DNA from: an uncultured Opitutia bacterium
GTDB taxonomy: Bacteria; Verrucomicrobiota; Verrucomicrobiia; Opitutales; UBA953
Assembly (NCBI GenBank): GCA_937874455.1
Contig: CALNBE010000236.1
Span: 1 to 39,196, forward strand
Direction of reading: 5' to 3'
DNA length: 39,196 bases
The notes beneath the pieces are model-generated. The model saw only the letters and a program-made list of their open reading frames with translations. It was not told where the DNA came from and made no database searches. Shown one piece after another: positions 1 through 6,801 of this stretch. Each line of letters starts with the position of its first letter. The first letter of the stretch is position 1. Position numbers and translations under genes: made by a program.

Positions 1-1047
1 GGCCGCGGTGGTGGTGGTGGCGATGCTGTTTGCTGCCGCTCCGCGGAACCGGCCCTGCACTTCGACGGTGGCGTCGGCGGTCAGGTTCACGAGACCGACC
101 AGCGGGTGTTTGGCGCAGTTGTGCTTGACCCCGTAATTCGAGGCGGTGCCGAGGATGGCGTCCCGGAAGTTCTGGGCCATGTTGGCCGGGGTGGCGTCGA
201 TCAGGATTCCGTTGACCGTCGAGCCGAGGACGGTCTTCAGGGTGTAGACCACGGCTCCCACGGTGATGGTGTCGCCGTCGGTCGGGTCGGTGGCTCCAAA
301 GGTCAGGGTGCCGGTGGCAAAGGCGCCGTTCGTGTTGGAAACGCTGTTGTCGCTCGGGGCTCCGACCTTGCCCATGAATCCGATTTCCCCGGTGATCAGC
401 GCCTTGCTGGCCACGGCCAGATTGAAGGTGTTCACCGACATGCCGGTGTAGGCCTGATACTGGTCGATGCCCTGCGGGGTCAGGATCCGGCGCTCCATGG
501 TGAAGTGCTTCTTCACGACGCCGTTGCGGGCGGTCTTCCCGGTCAGGGTGATGGACACCGTGGTCTCGGCCGACGCGATGCTTCCGGCGGCGAGGTAGAG
601 GGTGTTGTTGTCGACGCTCTTCGCCATCACCTTCTTCAGGCCATTGTTGAAGGGGTTGGCGAACCCGGCGACCTTGACGAAGCCTCCGACCGGCACGGCG
701 GCGTATCCTCCGCCTGTGGTGACCAAAGTCTGGGCGGTGAGGGAACTGGTGCTGGAAGCCGTCACGTTGATCACGGTCCAAGCCTCCTGGCCCAGGGCGG
801 CCAGCAGGAAGTCCTGGTATTCGGCCTGGCTGAACTCAATCTGCAGGGCGCCTCCGGCCATGGCGCCGACGAGGACAAGGTCGGATCGCTGGCGGTCGGA
901 GCGGATCTCGTTGGAAACAACGGTTTCCTTGGTATGCGCCAGGGTCTCCCCGGTCATGCGCAGAAGGCGGAGAGTGGCCGGGGAAGGGGTCACTCCATAG
1001 GTGTCCTCTTCGATGTAGGACACGTCGGAATAATTGGCGTCGGACAT
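1..1047 (-). CDS. Tail tube protein, partial
   Basis: This open frame runs off the left edge without a stop, giving 349 codons from the ATG at 1047. The N-terminus (SYIEEDTYGVTPSPATLRLL) has the look of phage tail tube proteins of the Phage_tube_2 type, which polymerise into the inner tube of long tails. A repeat-like beta domain with the motif DGDTITVGAVVYTLK lies near residues 253-267 and recurs in the decoration protein at 3402-4415. The gene is the last of the head-to-tail series in the window, directly after the tail terminator, which is the usual siphovirus order. The leader (CTTGACCCACC) has no Shine-Dalgarno sequence. The tube call is fairly firm from sequence feel and position, but no search was run. 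Confidence 0.75.
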   Translation of the reverse strand, partial: MSDANYSDVSYIEEDTYGVTPSPATLRLLRMTGETLAHTKETVVSNEIRSDRQRSDLVLVGAMAGGALQIEFSQAEYQDFLLAALGQEAWTVINVTASSTSSLTAQTLVTTGGGYAAVPVGGFVKVAGFANPFNNGLKKVMAKSVDNNTLYLAAGSIASAETTVSITLTGKTARNGVVKKHFTMERRILTPQGIDQYQAYTGMSVNTFNLAVASKALITGEIGFMGKVGAPSDNSVSNTNGAFATGTLTFGATDPTDGDTITVGAVVYTLKTVLGSTVNGILIDATPANMAQNFRDAILGTASNYGVKHNCAKHPLVGLVNLTADATVEVQGRFRGAAANSIATTTTAA

Positions 1048-1053
1048 GGTGGG

Positions 1054-1455
1054 TCAAGAGTAGGTGTCGCGGGTAAAATTGCACGCGACATTTTTTTGGA
1101 CGAAGCCCTCGGCCTCCCCGGCATTGATGATCCCGGTGGTGTCGAAGGTCACGATGGTGTTCCCCCGGCGCAGCTGCCGGCGGTCGATCCGGGCGAGGTT
1201 GTCGGCGGCGTTCATTGCTGCCTTGGTTCCCTGCTCCTTCGGAATGAAGACCTGGAGGTAAAGCACGCCGGTTCCGCGGGTGTGGCCCGGACCGATGATG
1301 GCCGGCTCGGTGGTGCCCTGAAGAATGCTCCACCGGCCCCATGGGCCTTCCTTCCGGGCGACGGTTTTGCCTCCCTCCCATTCGATGGGGAATCCGAAGC
1401 TGGGGAGCGTGCCGAGGTGCTCGGCGATCATCTGGCGGGTGGTTTCAAAGCTCAT
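1054..1455 (-). CDS. Tail terminator-like protein
   Basis: A 133-residue protein starting MSFETTRQMIAEHL. Its size, its N-terminal helix followed by an alpha/beta body, and its place between the gp10-like gene and the tail tube gene match phage tail terminator or tail completion proteins (DUF4128-like), which cap the tail tube and set where it joins the head. The start overlaps the stop of the upstream gp10-like gene by four bases (ATGA, 1452-1455), implying translational coupling. A core such as TGVLYLQVFIPKEQGT is consistent with the beta sheet of this family. The function is inferred mostly from context. Confidence 0.6.
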   Translation of the reverse strand: MSFETTRQMIAEHLGTLPSFGFPIEWEGGKTVARKEGPWGRWSILQGTTEPAIIGPGHTRGTGVLYLQVFIPKEQGTKAAMNAADNLARIDRRQLRRGNTIVTFDTTGIINAGEAEGFVQKNVACNFTRDTYS

Positions 1456-1835
1456 GTCGAGGCTCCAAAGATTTGTTCCAGTTCAGCGTCAATCTCGGCC
1501 ATGGACAACCGGACCATTCCGGCCGGCGCCTGCTTCGACCAGCCGTGTTCAAGCCGCTCGATGTAGGGCAGGTTGTTGACGAGGTAGATCTTCTCTTTCC
1601 CGGTGATTTGCGCGATGGCTGGCGGGACGAGGACCGGCTGGCCGAAGTCGTCGATATCCAACCTGTCACTGGGGTTGTTGATGGTCAGGTCCCAGTTGGC
1701 CCGGGCGCGCCCGGTGTCGACCGGGGTTCGTTCCACCACTCTCCGGAAGAGGTCCGCGGCAATGCGGCGCATGAAGGTCTTCTGGCGGCTCCGCCATTGC
1801 TTCTCGAAGTCGGCGGCTGGTTTCCAGTCGATCAT
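1452..1835 (-). CDS. HK97 gp10-like tail component
   Basis: A 127-residue protein beginning MIDWKPAADFEKQW. The segment RIAADLFRRVVERTPVDTGRARANW is the hallmark of the HK97 gp10 family: a helix, then TPVDTGRAR with a following tryptophan. The later LVNNLPYIERLEHGWSKQAP matches the YA..LE.G.S tail of that family. These proteins act in head-tail joining or tail assembly. I chose the start at 1835 because it forms an ATGA overlap with the upstream gene; a much longer frame upstream reads through that gene and is rejected. This is one of the firmest structural calls in the window. Confidence 0.88.
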   Translation of the reverse strand: MIDWKPAADFEKQWRSRQKTFMRRIAADLFRRVVERTPVDTGRARANWDLTINNPSDRLDIDDFGQPVLVPPAIAQITGKEKIYLVNNLPYIERLEHGWSKQAPAGMVRLSMAEIDAELEQIFGAST

Positions 1836-2233
1836 TGGCGGAGGCGGAGGATGTGGATGGCCTGCCCCGGGGGCGAGTCGGCTTCCATCACCTTCCACAC
1901 TACGCTTCCTTCCACAAGCTCCGCTTTCGGGCTGATCACGATGTTGGCCGGCAGGTCCTTGGCCCGGAGCAGGGCCATCTTGCTCAGGCGGGGGATGGTG
2001 GCGTCCATGGAGCCGGTTTCCAGCCGGGCCGTCTTCTGGGTGTAGAGCAGGGCGCGCAGGTTGCCTCCCCCGGCCTGCGTGCTGACCTCGGTGGCCCAGG
2101 TGATGACCTCTGCCTCGGTGGTGGGATTGTGGCTGGTGGTGGGCCCGTCCCGGAACGTCACGGGGCTGAGGACGCTGGCGGCCTTCAGCCAGGCCACGTC
2201 CACACCGTTTCTGGCGATGGCAGGGATATCCAT
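1832..2233 (-). CDS. Putative head closure (stopper) protein
   Basis: A 133-residue protein (MDIPAIARNGVDVAWLKAAS) placed between the head-tail connector and the gp10-like gene, the position of the head closure or stopper protein in HK97/SPP1-like phages. It is linked on both sides: its start shares a base with the upstream stop (TAATG) and its stop sits in an ATGA overlap. The centre is hydrophilic and the C-terminal third (SVVWKVMEADSPPGQAIHIL) looks like beta strands. No family motif is certain, so the role is inferred from gene order. Confidence 0.5.
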   Translation of the reverse strand: MDIPAIARNGVDVAWLKAASVLSPVTFRDGPTTSHNPTTEAEVITWATEVSTQAGGGNLRALLYTQKTARLETGSMDATIPRLSKMALLRAKDLPANIVISPKAELVEGSVVWKVMEADSPPGQAIHILRLRQ

Positions 2234-2772
2234 TATCGGCGGACGATTGGGACCATGCCTCCGGTTCCTGCCCGGGTGCCGTAGCCGCGGAGCAGCTGGG
2301 CCACGTAGGGCGGGACCATGTTGTCGGCGGTGATCGGGGTGGCTGTGGGGTCGGATCCGAATTTGAGCTCAAGGGCTCCGGATCCAAGGCTGATCTCTTC
2401 CAGCGCCTGGCTCCCGCTGGACGTGTCGCTCAGCCGGTTCCTGTCGAGCAGGGCGATGGCCATTTCCATGGTCGCCGAGAGCAGGGCGACGGGCAGCTGG
2501 TTCCGGCCAATGGTGACCCCGTCCACCCGGACTCCGGACCGGGGCCAGGCCAGCGGTTGGCCGGTCACGGTCCGGTTGCCCCGGAAGGCGTAGAGGGCGT
2601 CGAGGGTGCGGCTGGCGCTGATCACGGCTGCCTCTCTCCGCCCCGTGCTGGCGTCGTTCCAGGCTGCGGTGTAGAGGCTGCCGGCAACGTAGGCCGCGGC
2701 GAAGGTTCCCGCCGGGTCAACGTAGGTATTGGCCGCGGGATTGGTTCCGGTTCCGTCCTCGACAACGATCAT
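2233..2772 (-). CDS. Head-tail connector (DnaT-like family)
   Basis: A 179-residue protein starting MIVVEDGTGTNPAANTYVD. That opening, with a YVD/YVS motif and a following AW(N/W)xAS stretch, is characteristic of a phage adaptor family annotated in databases as putative DnaT-like ssDNA-binding protein, which sits directly after the capsid genes. The body is alpha-helical (REAAVISASRTLDALYAF; LLSATMEMAIALLD), as expected for gp6-type adaptors that bind the portal. It lies between a hypothetical protein and the putative stopper. The connector role is preferred; the DnaT name is a family label and probably not the function here. Confidence 0.7.
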   Translation of the reverse strand: MIVVEDGTGTNPAANTYVDPAGTFAAAYVAGSLYTAAWNDASTGRREAAVISASRTLDALYAFRGNRTVTGQPLAWPRSGVRVDGVTIGRNQLPVALLSATMEMAIALLDRNRLSDTSSGSQALEEISLGSGALELKFGSDPTATPITADNMVPPYVAQLLRGYGTRAGTGGMVPIVRR

Positions 2773-2778
2773 GGCTGG

Positions 2779-3309
2779 TTACGGGTTGGCGGCTTTGAGC
2801 TCGGCGAGCTTGTTCCGCATTTTGGGCAGGCGGGTCTGGTGGGGTTCGTCCTTCATCGCGATCTCCCGCAGCGCGGCCCGCCATTCCGGATTCGTCTGCT
2901 CGTTGATCAGGGCCAGCATGCCCGGGGTGGCTCCGGGCGTGTCCTGTTCGGTGTGGTCCACCAGGCCGGCGGGGGCAGGCGGGGTGCCGGTGGCTCCGGC
3001 CGGCTGGGGCGATTGAGCGGTGTCTTCTGTCGCTTTTGCGGCGGCGGCAGCGGAGAAATCGGCAGCGGCGCCAATTGGCGCCGGAGGCAGCGGGTTGGCT
3101 GCGACGTTGACGATTTTGAGGTCGCGGCCGCTTGCTTCTTTGATTGCGGCCACGATCCGGGAGACGGCGTCGGCGAGCTCAGCCCTCACAATCTGCTGAA
3201 TGTCGGCGCGCTGCGCGGGGCTGAAGGCGGCGCCAGTCAGCGGGCGGCGGGGGCGGTCCTGGAAGGGCCGGGATCCCCCGGGGAGGTCGTTTGGTGTGTT
3301 GATTGCCAT
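2779..3309 (-). CDS. Hypothetical virion-region protein
   Basis: A 176-residue protein that I do not recognise. The N-terminal half has a helix (PAQRADIQQIVRAELADAVS). The middle (residues about 75-125) is low-complexity Ala/Pro-rich. The C-terminal 45 residues are a charged helix pair (NPEWRAALREIAMKDEPHQT). It lies between the decoration protein and the connector, so it could be a structural or assembly factor. One copy of the 16-bp palindrome GGCGCCAATTGGCGCC falls inside the low-complexity region and encodes PAPIGA, where it could be tolerated at little cost. The start follows CACCAGTGACACGCC, with no Shine-Dalgarno sequence. Confidence 0.6.
   Translation of the reverse strand: MAINTPNDLPGGSRPFQDRPRRPLTGAAFSPAQRADIQQIVRAELADAVSRIVAAIKEASGRDLKIVNVAANPLPPAPIGAAADFSAAAAAKATEDTAQSPQPAGATGTPPAPAGLVDHTEQDTPGATPGMLALINEQTNPEWRAALREIAMKDEPHQTRLPKMRNKLAELKAANP
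3067..3082. repeat. 16-bp palindrome, copy 1 (in CDS)
   Basis: Perfect GGCGCCAATTGGCGCC inside the coding sequence of the 176-residue protein. Reading the minus strand, nine bases separate it from TTCTCCGCT, a 7-of-9 match to the TTCCCCGAT box found at the same distance from intergenic copies. Confidence 0.9.
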
Positions 3310-3349
3310 GGCGTGTCACTGGTGGACGGAATCGGCGGGGCTGGCAAAG

Positions 3350-3382
3350 GAAAAAGGGCGGGAAGGTTTCCCCTCCCGCCCC
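3350..3382 (-). terminator. Intrinsic terminator after decoration gene
   Basis: Read on the minus strand, an 8-bp stem GGGCGGGA/TCCCGCCC (arms 3374-3381 and 3356-3363) with a 10-base loop is followed directly by TTTTTCC. It lies 20 bases beyond the stop of the decoration gene (3402), as expected of a rho-independent terminator. It would limit read-through into the connector genes. Confidence 0.85.
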
Positions 3383-3401
3383 GCCATGAGCAACCTGGCC
3401 C

Positions 3402-4415
3402 TTACCGGCCGGCGGTCACAATGATGAGGTCCCCGGCGGCCCAGTCCGAGGTTCCTGCGTTGTCCACACTCACCGTGTTTCCACTGATGGCGGGAACGCC
3501 GTCCCATGCCTTGTGCGCTCCGGTGCTGCTCTTAAGCACGACCGAGGCATAGGTGGGGTTGAAGTTGAACGGGAAGCGCATCACCCCCAGGGCGACCTCG
3601 GTCGCGAGAGCGGCGCGCTGGACGATCTTGGTGATCGGGAAGTCGTTGCCCTGGGCGGTGCCCCCGAAGGAGGCCGCGGCGGCGAAGACGTTGTTGCTCC
3701 CCGCCATGGTGGTGGTGGTCGCGAGGCTCTTCCCGTTGGCGTCGGTGCCTTGAAGGATGATCTCGTTGGTTCCTCCGGAAGTGGCTTTGAATCCGGCGGC
3801 GTTCGCATTGATCGCGAGGATGATGGCGGCCTTGGCTTCCGCTGCGGTGGGGTCCACTCCGTTGGCCAGGGTGGTGGCTGCGCCGGCCCAGCTGAACTGT
3901 GCGGCGCTCTCGGCCAGGGTGATGGCGTTCCCGTTGGTCCCCTTCGCCCGGGCCGTGATGACCACGGCGTTCGTGCTCGATGCGGCCGCGGTGACGTTCG
4001 GGTGGGCGACGCTGGCGGAGGTGTAGACGGTCCCGGCTCCGGCTCCGCCGTTGATGAGGGCGACGTAGTTATTCCGCGTCGCGGTCAGGTCGGCCCCGAG
4101 CAGGAACTCATTGGCGGCGCCAGTCAGGGTGGCCCGGCAGGTGGCGGCGACCCCGCCGACGGTGATGGTGTCCCCGTCGGTCAGGTTGGCGGCAAAGGTG
4201 CCGGTGATGTTGGCGGCGACTGCGGTCGGTGCGGCGCTCAGGTCGATGGGGATCCGGCCAGCCGTCACGGCCTTCCCGGTGTAGAACTCAAAGACCTTCG
4301 TCCCGAGGGTGATGGTCTCCGTGTCCTTCACCGCGCTGGCGATGCGGAGGATGTTCATGCTCGGAAGCGCGGCGGCGATCACGAGCCGGTCGAGTGCGGA
4401 AAGTTGGCGTTTCAT
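3402..4415 (-). CDS. Capsid decoration-like structural protein
   Basis: A 337-residue, Ala/Gly/Thr-rich protein immediately downstream of the major capsid gene and isolated by its own terminators. The composition is typical of beta-rich virion surface proteins. Residues about 65-125 contain TFAANLTDGDTITVGGVAAT, then LTGAANEFLLGADLTATRNN; a second related unit appears near residues 150-210 (ITARAKGTNGNAITL, then AAEAKAAIILAINANAAGF). The same DGDTITVG module occurs in the tail tube protein at the left edge. The leader is CCCACCCGACACCACC, without a Shine-Dalgarno sequence. Decoration or cement protein is the best guess; a capsid fibre is possible. Confidence 0.6.
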   Translation of the reverse strand: MKRQLSALDRLVIAAALPSMNILRIASAVKDTETITLGTKVFEFYTGKAVTAGRIPIDLSAAPTAVAANITGTFAANLTDGDTITVGGVAATCRATLTGAANEFLLGADLTATRNNYVALINGGAGAGTVYTSASVAHPNVTAAASSTNAVVITARAKGTNGNAITLAESAAQFSWAGAATTLANGVDPTAAEAKAAIILAINANAAGFKATSGGTNEIILQGTDANGKSLATTTTMAGSNNVFAAAASFGGTAQGNDFPITKIVQRAALATEVALGVMRFPFNFNPTYASVVLKSSTGAHKAWDGVPAISGNTVSVDNAGTSDWAAGDLIIVTAGR

Positions 4416-4429
4416 GGTGGTGTCGGGTG

Positions 4430-4467
4430 GGAAGAAAGAAGGGGCAGGGCTCTGGTCCCTGCCCCTT
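4430..4467 (-). terminator. Intrinsic terminator after major capsid gene
   Basis: The minus strand reads an 11-bp stem AAGGGGCAGGG/CCCTGCCCCTT with a 7-base loop, followed by CTTTCTTCCC; the outer AA/TT pairs overlap the U-rich tail. It begins 18 bases after the capsid stop and ends 15 bases before the start of the decoration gene at 4415. A strong terminator here would let the capsid protein be made in excess of the next gene, or would need antitermination. Confidence 0.85.
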
Positions 4468-4484
4468 CCAAATGGTGGAAACGC

Positions 4485-5489
4485 TTAGGCGTTGTAGTGC
4501 TCGACCGCGACCATGCGGACGTTCTTCTGCTCGTAGACGCGTTCCCAGTTGGTTCCGGTCGCGAGCTCGTCGTTGCTCGGGGTTTCGAGTGCCATGCTCC
4601 CCTGGGTGAACTTCACGCCGCGGGGGTGAAGGATGAAGTCCCGGCGGTTATACATTTCCGAGACCCCGGTGTTGGCGTTGCGGGCAAGCTCCTGATACCA
4701 GTCGCCGATCCCGCCGTCCACCGGCTTCGGGTTGGTGTTCTCGCCGTGGGCGATGGCACCGGGGCCAAAGAGGTAGGTGGTGTAGGCGGTGCGGCCATCC
4801 ACGCTCCGGGTGGGCATGGTGTCGTCCACGATCATGGCGTGGCCCTGGAAGGACTTCAGAGGCCGGCCCTGGGAGTCGGGAACGTAGTCGATCATGTCGA
4901 GCTTCCGCAGGGCGCGCTCGGTGGCGGAGTGCATGGCCACGCCGGTCAGCTTGCCAGCAGCATCGCCCAGCAGGCCGGTGACGTCCACGAAGGTCATACC
5001 GTTGAGGGTGGTGCTGTCGTTGGCCACGCCGCCGCTCGCGAGGGCGCTCACGGCGCTGGACATGGAGGCCGCGGCGAACACGCCTTTCAGCATGGCCAGA
5101 ACGGTAACCTGGAAGCGGCGCACCCAGTAGGCGGCCACGAGGTCACCGATGGCTTTCATCGGGTCGGAGCCGGCGAGGATCCCGGCAATGTCTTCCGCGC
5201 CCCAGGCTTTCTTGCGGAGCAGGCGCTGTGCCTGGTCCTTACCAGTGGTGATCTTGCCAACGCTGGTGGTCTGGTTGGTAGTGACGATTTCGTCGTCGCC
5301 GGTCAGGTCCTTCCAGAAGGGCATCTGGATCAGTTCCCCGCCCTGGCGGACGAGTGCGTCGAATTCATCGGTCCGGACGATGATCCCGGAACGGACGAGT
5401 TCGGAGAGTTCCGCGGTGCGCTCGATCACGTAGTCGCGGAATACTTCGGGGACGATGACGTCCGCGAGGCGGGTTGGCAGGTTGGCCAT
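4485..5489 (-). CDS. Major capsid protein (Gp13-like, HK97 fold)
   Basis: A 334-residue protein starting MANLPTRLADVIVPEVFRDY. The opening LADVIVPEVF..YV.ERTAELSELVRSGII, the middle NTPFWKDL-like segment (QMPFWKDLTGDDE) and the late MYNRRDFILHPRGVKF are typical of the Gp13-like major coat protein family (HK97 fold), which forms the icosahedral shell. It follows the scaffold gene, as usual. The gene stands alone between two strong hairpin terminators, consistent with separate high-level expression. The leader (CTCCCAAACCACTACCC) lacks a Shine-Dalgarno sequence. This is a firm call. Confidence 0.9.
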   Translation of the reverse strand: MANLPTRLADVIVPEVFRDYVIERTAELSELVRSGIIVRTDEFDALVRQGGELIQMPFWKDLTGDDEIVTTNQTTSVGKITTGKDQAQRLLRKKAWGAEDIAGILAGSDPMKAIGDLVAAYWVRRFQVTVLAMLKGVFAAASMSSAVSALASGGVANDSTTLNGMTFVDVTGLLGDAAGKLTGVAMHSATERALRKLDMIDYVPDSQGRPLKSFQGHAMIVDDTMPTRSVDGRTAYTTYLFGPGAIAHGENTNPKPVDGGIGDWYQELARNANTGVSEMYNRRDFILHPRGVKFTQGSMALETPSNDELATGTNWERVYEQKNVRMVAVEHYNA

Positions 5490-5634
5490 GGGTAGTGGTT
5501 TGGGAGTGTGGGTAAAGCTCCCGCCTGTTCGGGAGCGCGTTTTGGCTCAGGAACAGACCACCGGTCCGATGTGCCTTCCCGGACCCCGGGTTGGCTCATG
5601 CTGCGAAAGTGCCACGCCTTCCGTTCTGCACAAG

Positions 5635-5676
5635 GAAAAAATGAACCCCGCCAGGCTGGTAAGTTCCTGGCGGGGT
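5635..5676 (-). terminator. Intrinsic terminator upstream of capsid gene
   Basis: A perfect 11-bp stem ACCCCGCCAGG/CCTGGCGGGGT with a 10-base loop, followed on the minus strand by TCATTTTTTCC. It is the strongest terminator-like structure in the window. It lies 136 bases beyond the scaffold stop and 146 bases before the capsid start, so capsid mRNA must start below it or pass it by antitermination. Confidence 0.88.
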
Positions 5677-5768
5677 AGGGGTTGCTCTTGGCTGGCCCTT
5701 GGTGAGGCTGGTTCAAGTATGGACTTTTTTTATTTTAAATCCAGTCCTTTCCTGACTTATTTTCTGGC

Positions 5769-5784
5769 GGCGCCAATTGGCGCC
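5769..5784. repeat. 16-bp palindrome, copy 2 (intergenic)
   Basis: Perfect GGCGCCAATTGGCGCC 28 bases beyond the scaffold stop. Here the TTCCCCGAC box lies on the opposite side of the palindrome (10 bases away, minus strand upstream), so the arrangement is inverted relative to the other intergenic copies. Confidence 0.9.
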
Positions 5785-5811
5785 GGATCTTTCCGTCGGG
5801 GAAAACCAGCC

Positions 5812-6624
5812 TCAAACGCCCTCGGTCCGGATTCCTGGTGTGCCGGCCGCGGCGGCGGCGGCGGCCTTCAGGGCACTGGCCTGGGCGGGGTTTTCGCGAA
5901 TCATCCTGGCCTGCTCGGTCAGGTTGAAATGCGGGGTGTTCTTGATGAACGGGTTCTGCGTCGGGCCTCCGCCCGCGCCTGCGCCCTGGCTCTGGGATCC
6001 GCTGCCCTGGCTCGGGTTGAAGAGGTGGGCGTAGGCTTTGTCCTTGGCCACGTCGGCGACCCAGTCGTCGATGCCCAGCGGCGCGCCAGCGGCGTTGTAT
6101 CGCTTCTCGGTGCCATTCATGGCCACCACGTTTCCGTTCTCATCGAGGCTGAACACGCCTTGGCCGCGGCGGACGAAGTCCTCGACGGCCTCGGGCCGGA
6201 GGCCGGCCTTGGTTCCTGCGGTGGTCAGGGCTCCGTCGATCTTGAGCTTGCCGATCTCGCTGGTGCGCTCGGTCAGCTTCTTGGTGGCCTCGGCCAGCTT
6301 GGCCTCGTATTCTGTCTTCATGGTGCCGACCCGCTTCTCGACGGCGGCGTCCAGGCCTTCAGTGGTGATGAGCTTCTTCTCGTCGAGGAGCTCGGCCCGG
6401 GTCTTCAGGGTCTTGTATTGATCCGGATCGACGTCCTTGAATTTTTCCACCAGGGCGTCCCGCTCCTTGAGCAGGGCGATATTGTTGTTCCGGAATTCCT
6501 CGAACTTGGCTTCAGGAACGGCTCCGTCCACCTGTAGCACCCACTTGGTGCCGGAGAGGGTGAAAAGGCTTTTGAACTCGGCGGGGATGTCTTCCTCTTT
6601 GTCGTAGATGAATTTTAGCTTCAT
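5812..6624 (-). CDS. Scaffold protein (phage GP20-like)
   Basis: A 270-residue protein just upstream of the major capsid gene. The central part (residues about 45-140) is strongly charged and predicted coiled coil (EEFRNNNIALLKERDALVEK; EYEAKLAEATKKLTERTSEI), as in phage scaffold proteins that template capsid assembly and then leave or are cleaved. The C-terminal part is Gly/Gln-rich (SQGSGSQSQGAGAGGG) and then Ala-rich, a likely flexible tail for capsid binding. The N-terminal KLKFIYDKEEDIPAEFKSLF recalls GP20-type minor structural proteins. The leader is GC-rich without a Shine-Dalgarno sequence. Confidence 0.75.
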   Translation of the reverse strand: MKLKFIYDKEEDIPAEFKSLFTLSGTKWVLQVDGAVPEAKFEEFRNNNIALLKERDALVEKFKDVDPDQYKTLKTRAELLDEKKLITTEGLDAAVEKRVGTMKTEYEAKLAEATKKLTERTSEIGKLKIDGALTTAGTKAGLRPEAVEDFVRRGQGVFSLDENGNVVAMNGTEKRYNAAGAPLGIDDWVADVAKDKAYAHLFNPSQGSGSQSQGAGAGGGPTQNPFIKNTPHFNLTEQARMIRENPAQASALKAAAAAAAGTPGIRTEGV

Positions 6625-6675
6625 GGCGCCCCGATTCTTGCCGCTCCCGGCTCCGGCGTCAAATGCGAGGAATCA

Positions 6676-6801
6676 TCAAGGTTGATCCGTCAAGGAATCC
6701 TTGACAGTTGGATCGTCTATGCGGTTTCCTCCCATGGCCCGAACGGCCTTCATGAAGGCCATGGCGCATCCCGGTGGACCTCCGTTGTGGGAAAACCTCA
6801 T
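6676..6801 (-). CDS. Small HNGGPP-motif protein
   Basis: A 41-residue frame, MRFSHNGGPPGCAMAFMKAV and onward, that starts in an ATGA overlap with the stop of the cytosine methyltransferase gene, the same coupling most genes here use. The SHNGGPP opening is, from memory, seen at the N-terminus of small proteins in phages and alphaproteobacteria. Its function is unknown. A 17-bp palindrome (6689-6705) falls in its 3' end. It is short, so chance cannot be excluded. Confidence 0.45.
   Translation of the reverse strand: MRFSHNGGPPGCAMAFMKAVRAMGGNRIDDPTVKDSLTDQP
6689..6705. repeat. 17-bp inverted repeat
   Basis: GTCAAGGAATCCTTGAC is palindromic apart from its central base and is preceded at 6674-6686 by the related ATCAAGGTTGATC. 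It lies about 65-80 bases upstream of the scaffold start, where an operator would sit, but it overlaps the end of the 41-residue reading frame. Confidence 0.5.

Larger units (their letters stand above)
5490..5811 (-). promoter_or_regulatory. Scaffold-capsid intergenic control region
   Basis: This 322-base stretch has no convincing gene. In transcription order it holds a TTTTCCCCGAC box, a copy of the 16-bp palindrome (5769-5784), an A/T tract (TTTAAAATAAAAAAA, 5725-5739) like that of the promoter cassettes elsewhere but with poor -35/-10 matches, a strong terminator (5635-5676), and then about 145 bases of C/A-rich leader before the capsid start. A TGGCAC-TTTCG-CAGCA string at 5599-5614 has the GG-N10-GC spacing of a sigma-54 promoter and resembles the TGGCATAG..CAGCA of the cassettes. 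Attenuation or antitermination ahead of the capsid gene is plausible. Confidence 0.5.

Noticed and set aside
106..1566. Long open frame on the plus strand (486 codons)
   Set aside because: It is antisense to the tail genes, rich in Gly/Arg/His as expected from the reverse of GC-rich codons, and has no family motif.
3513..5495. Long open frame on the plus strand (660 codons)
   Set aside because: It lies opposite the capsid and decoration genes and crosses a strong terminator; the composition is that of an antisense shadow.
5426..5716. Minus-strand frame across the capsid leader
   Set aside because: It passes through the intrinsic terminator and overlaps the capsid gene in another frame, without coding character.
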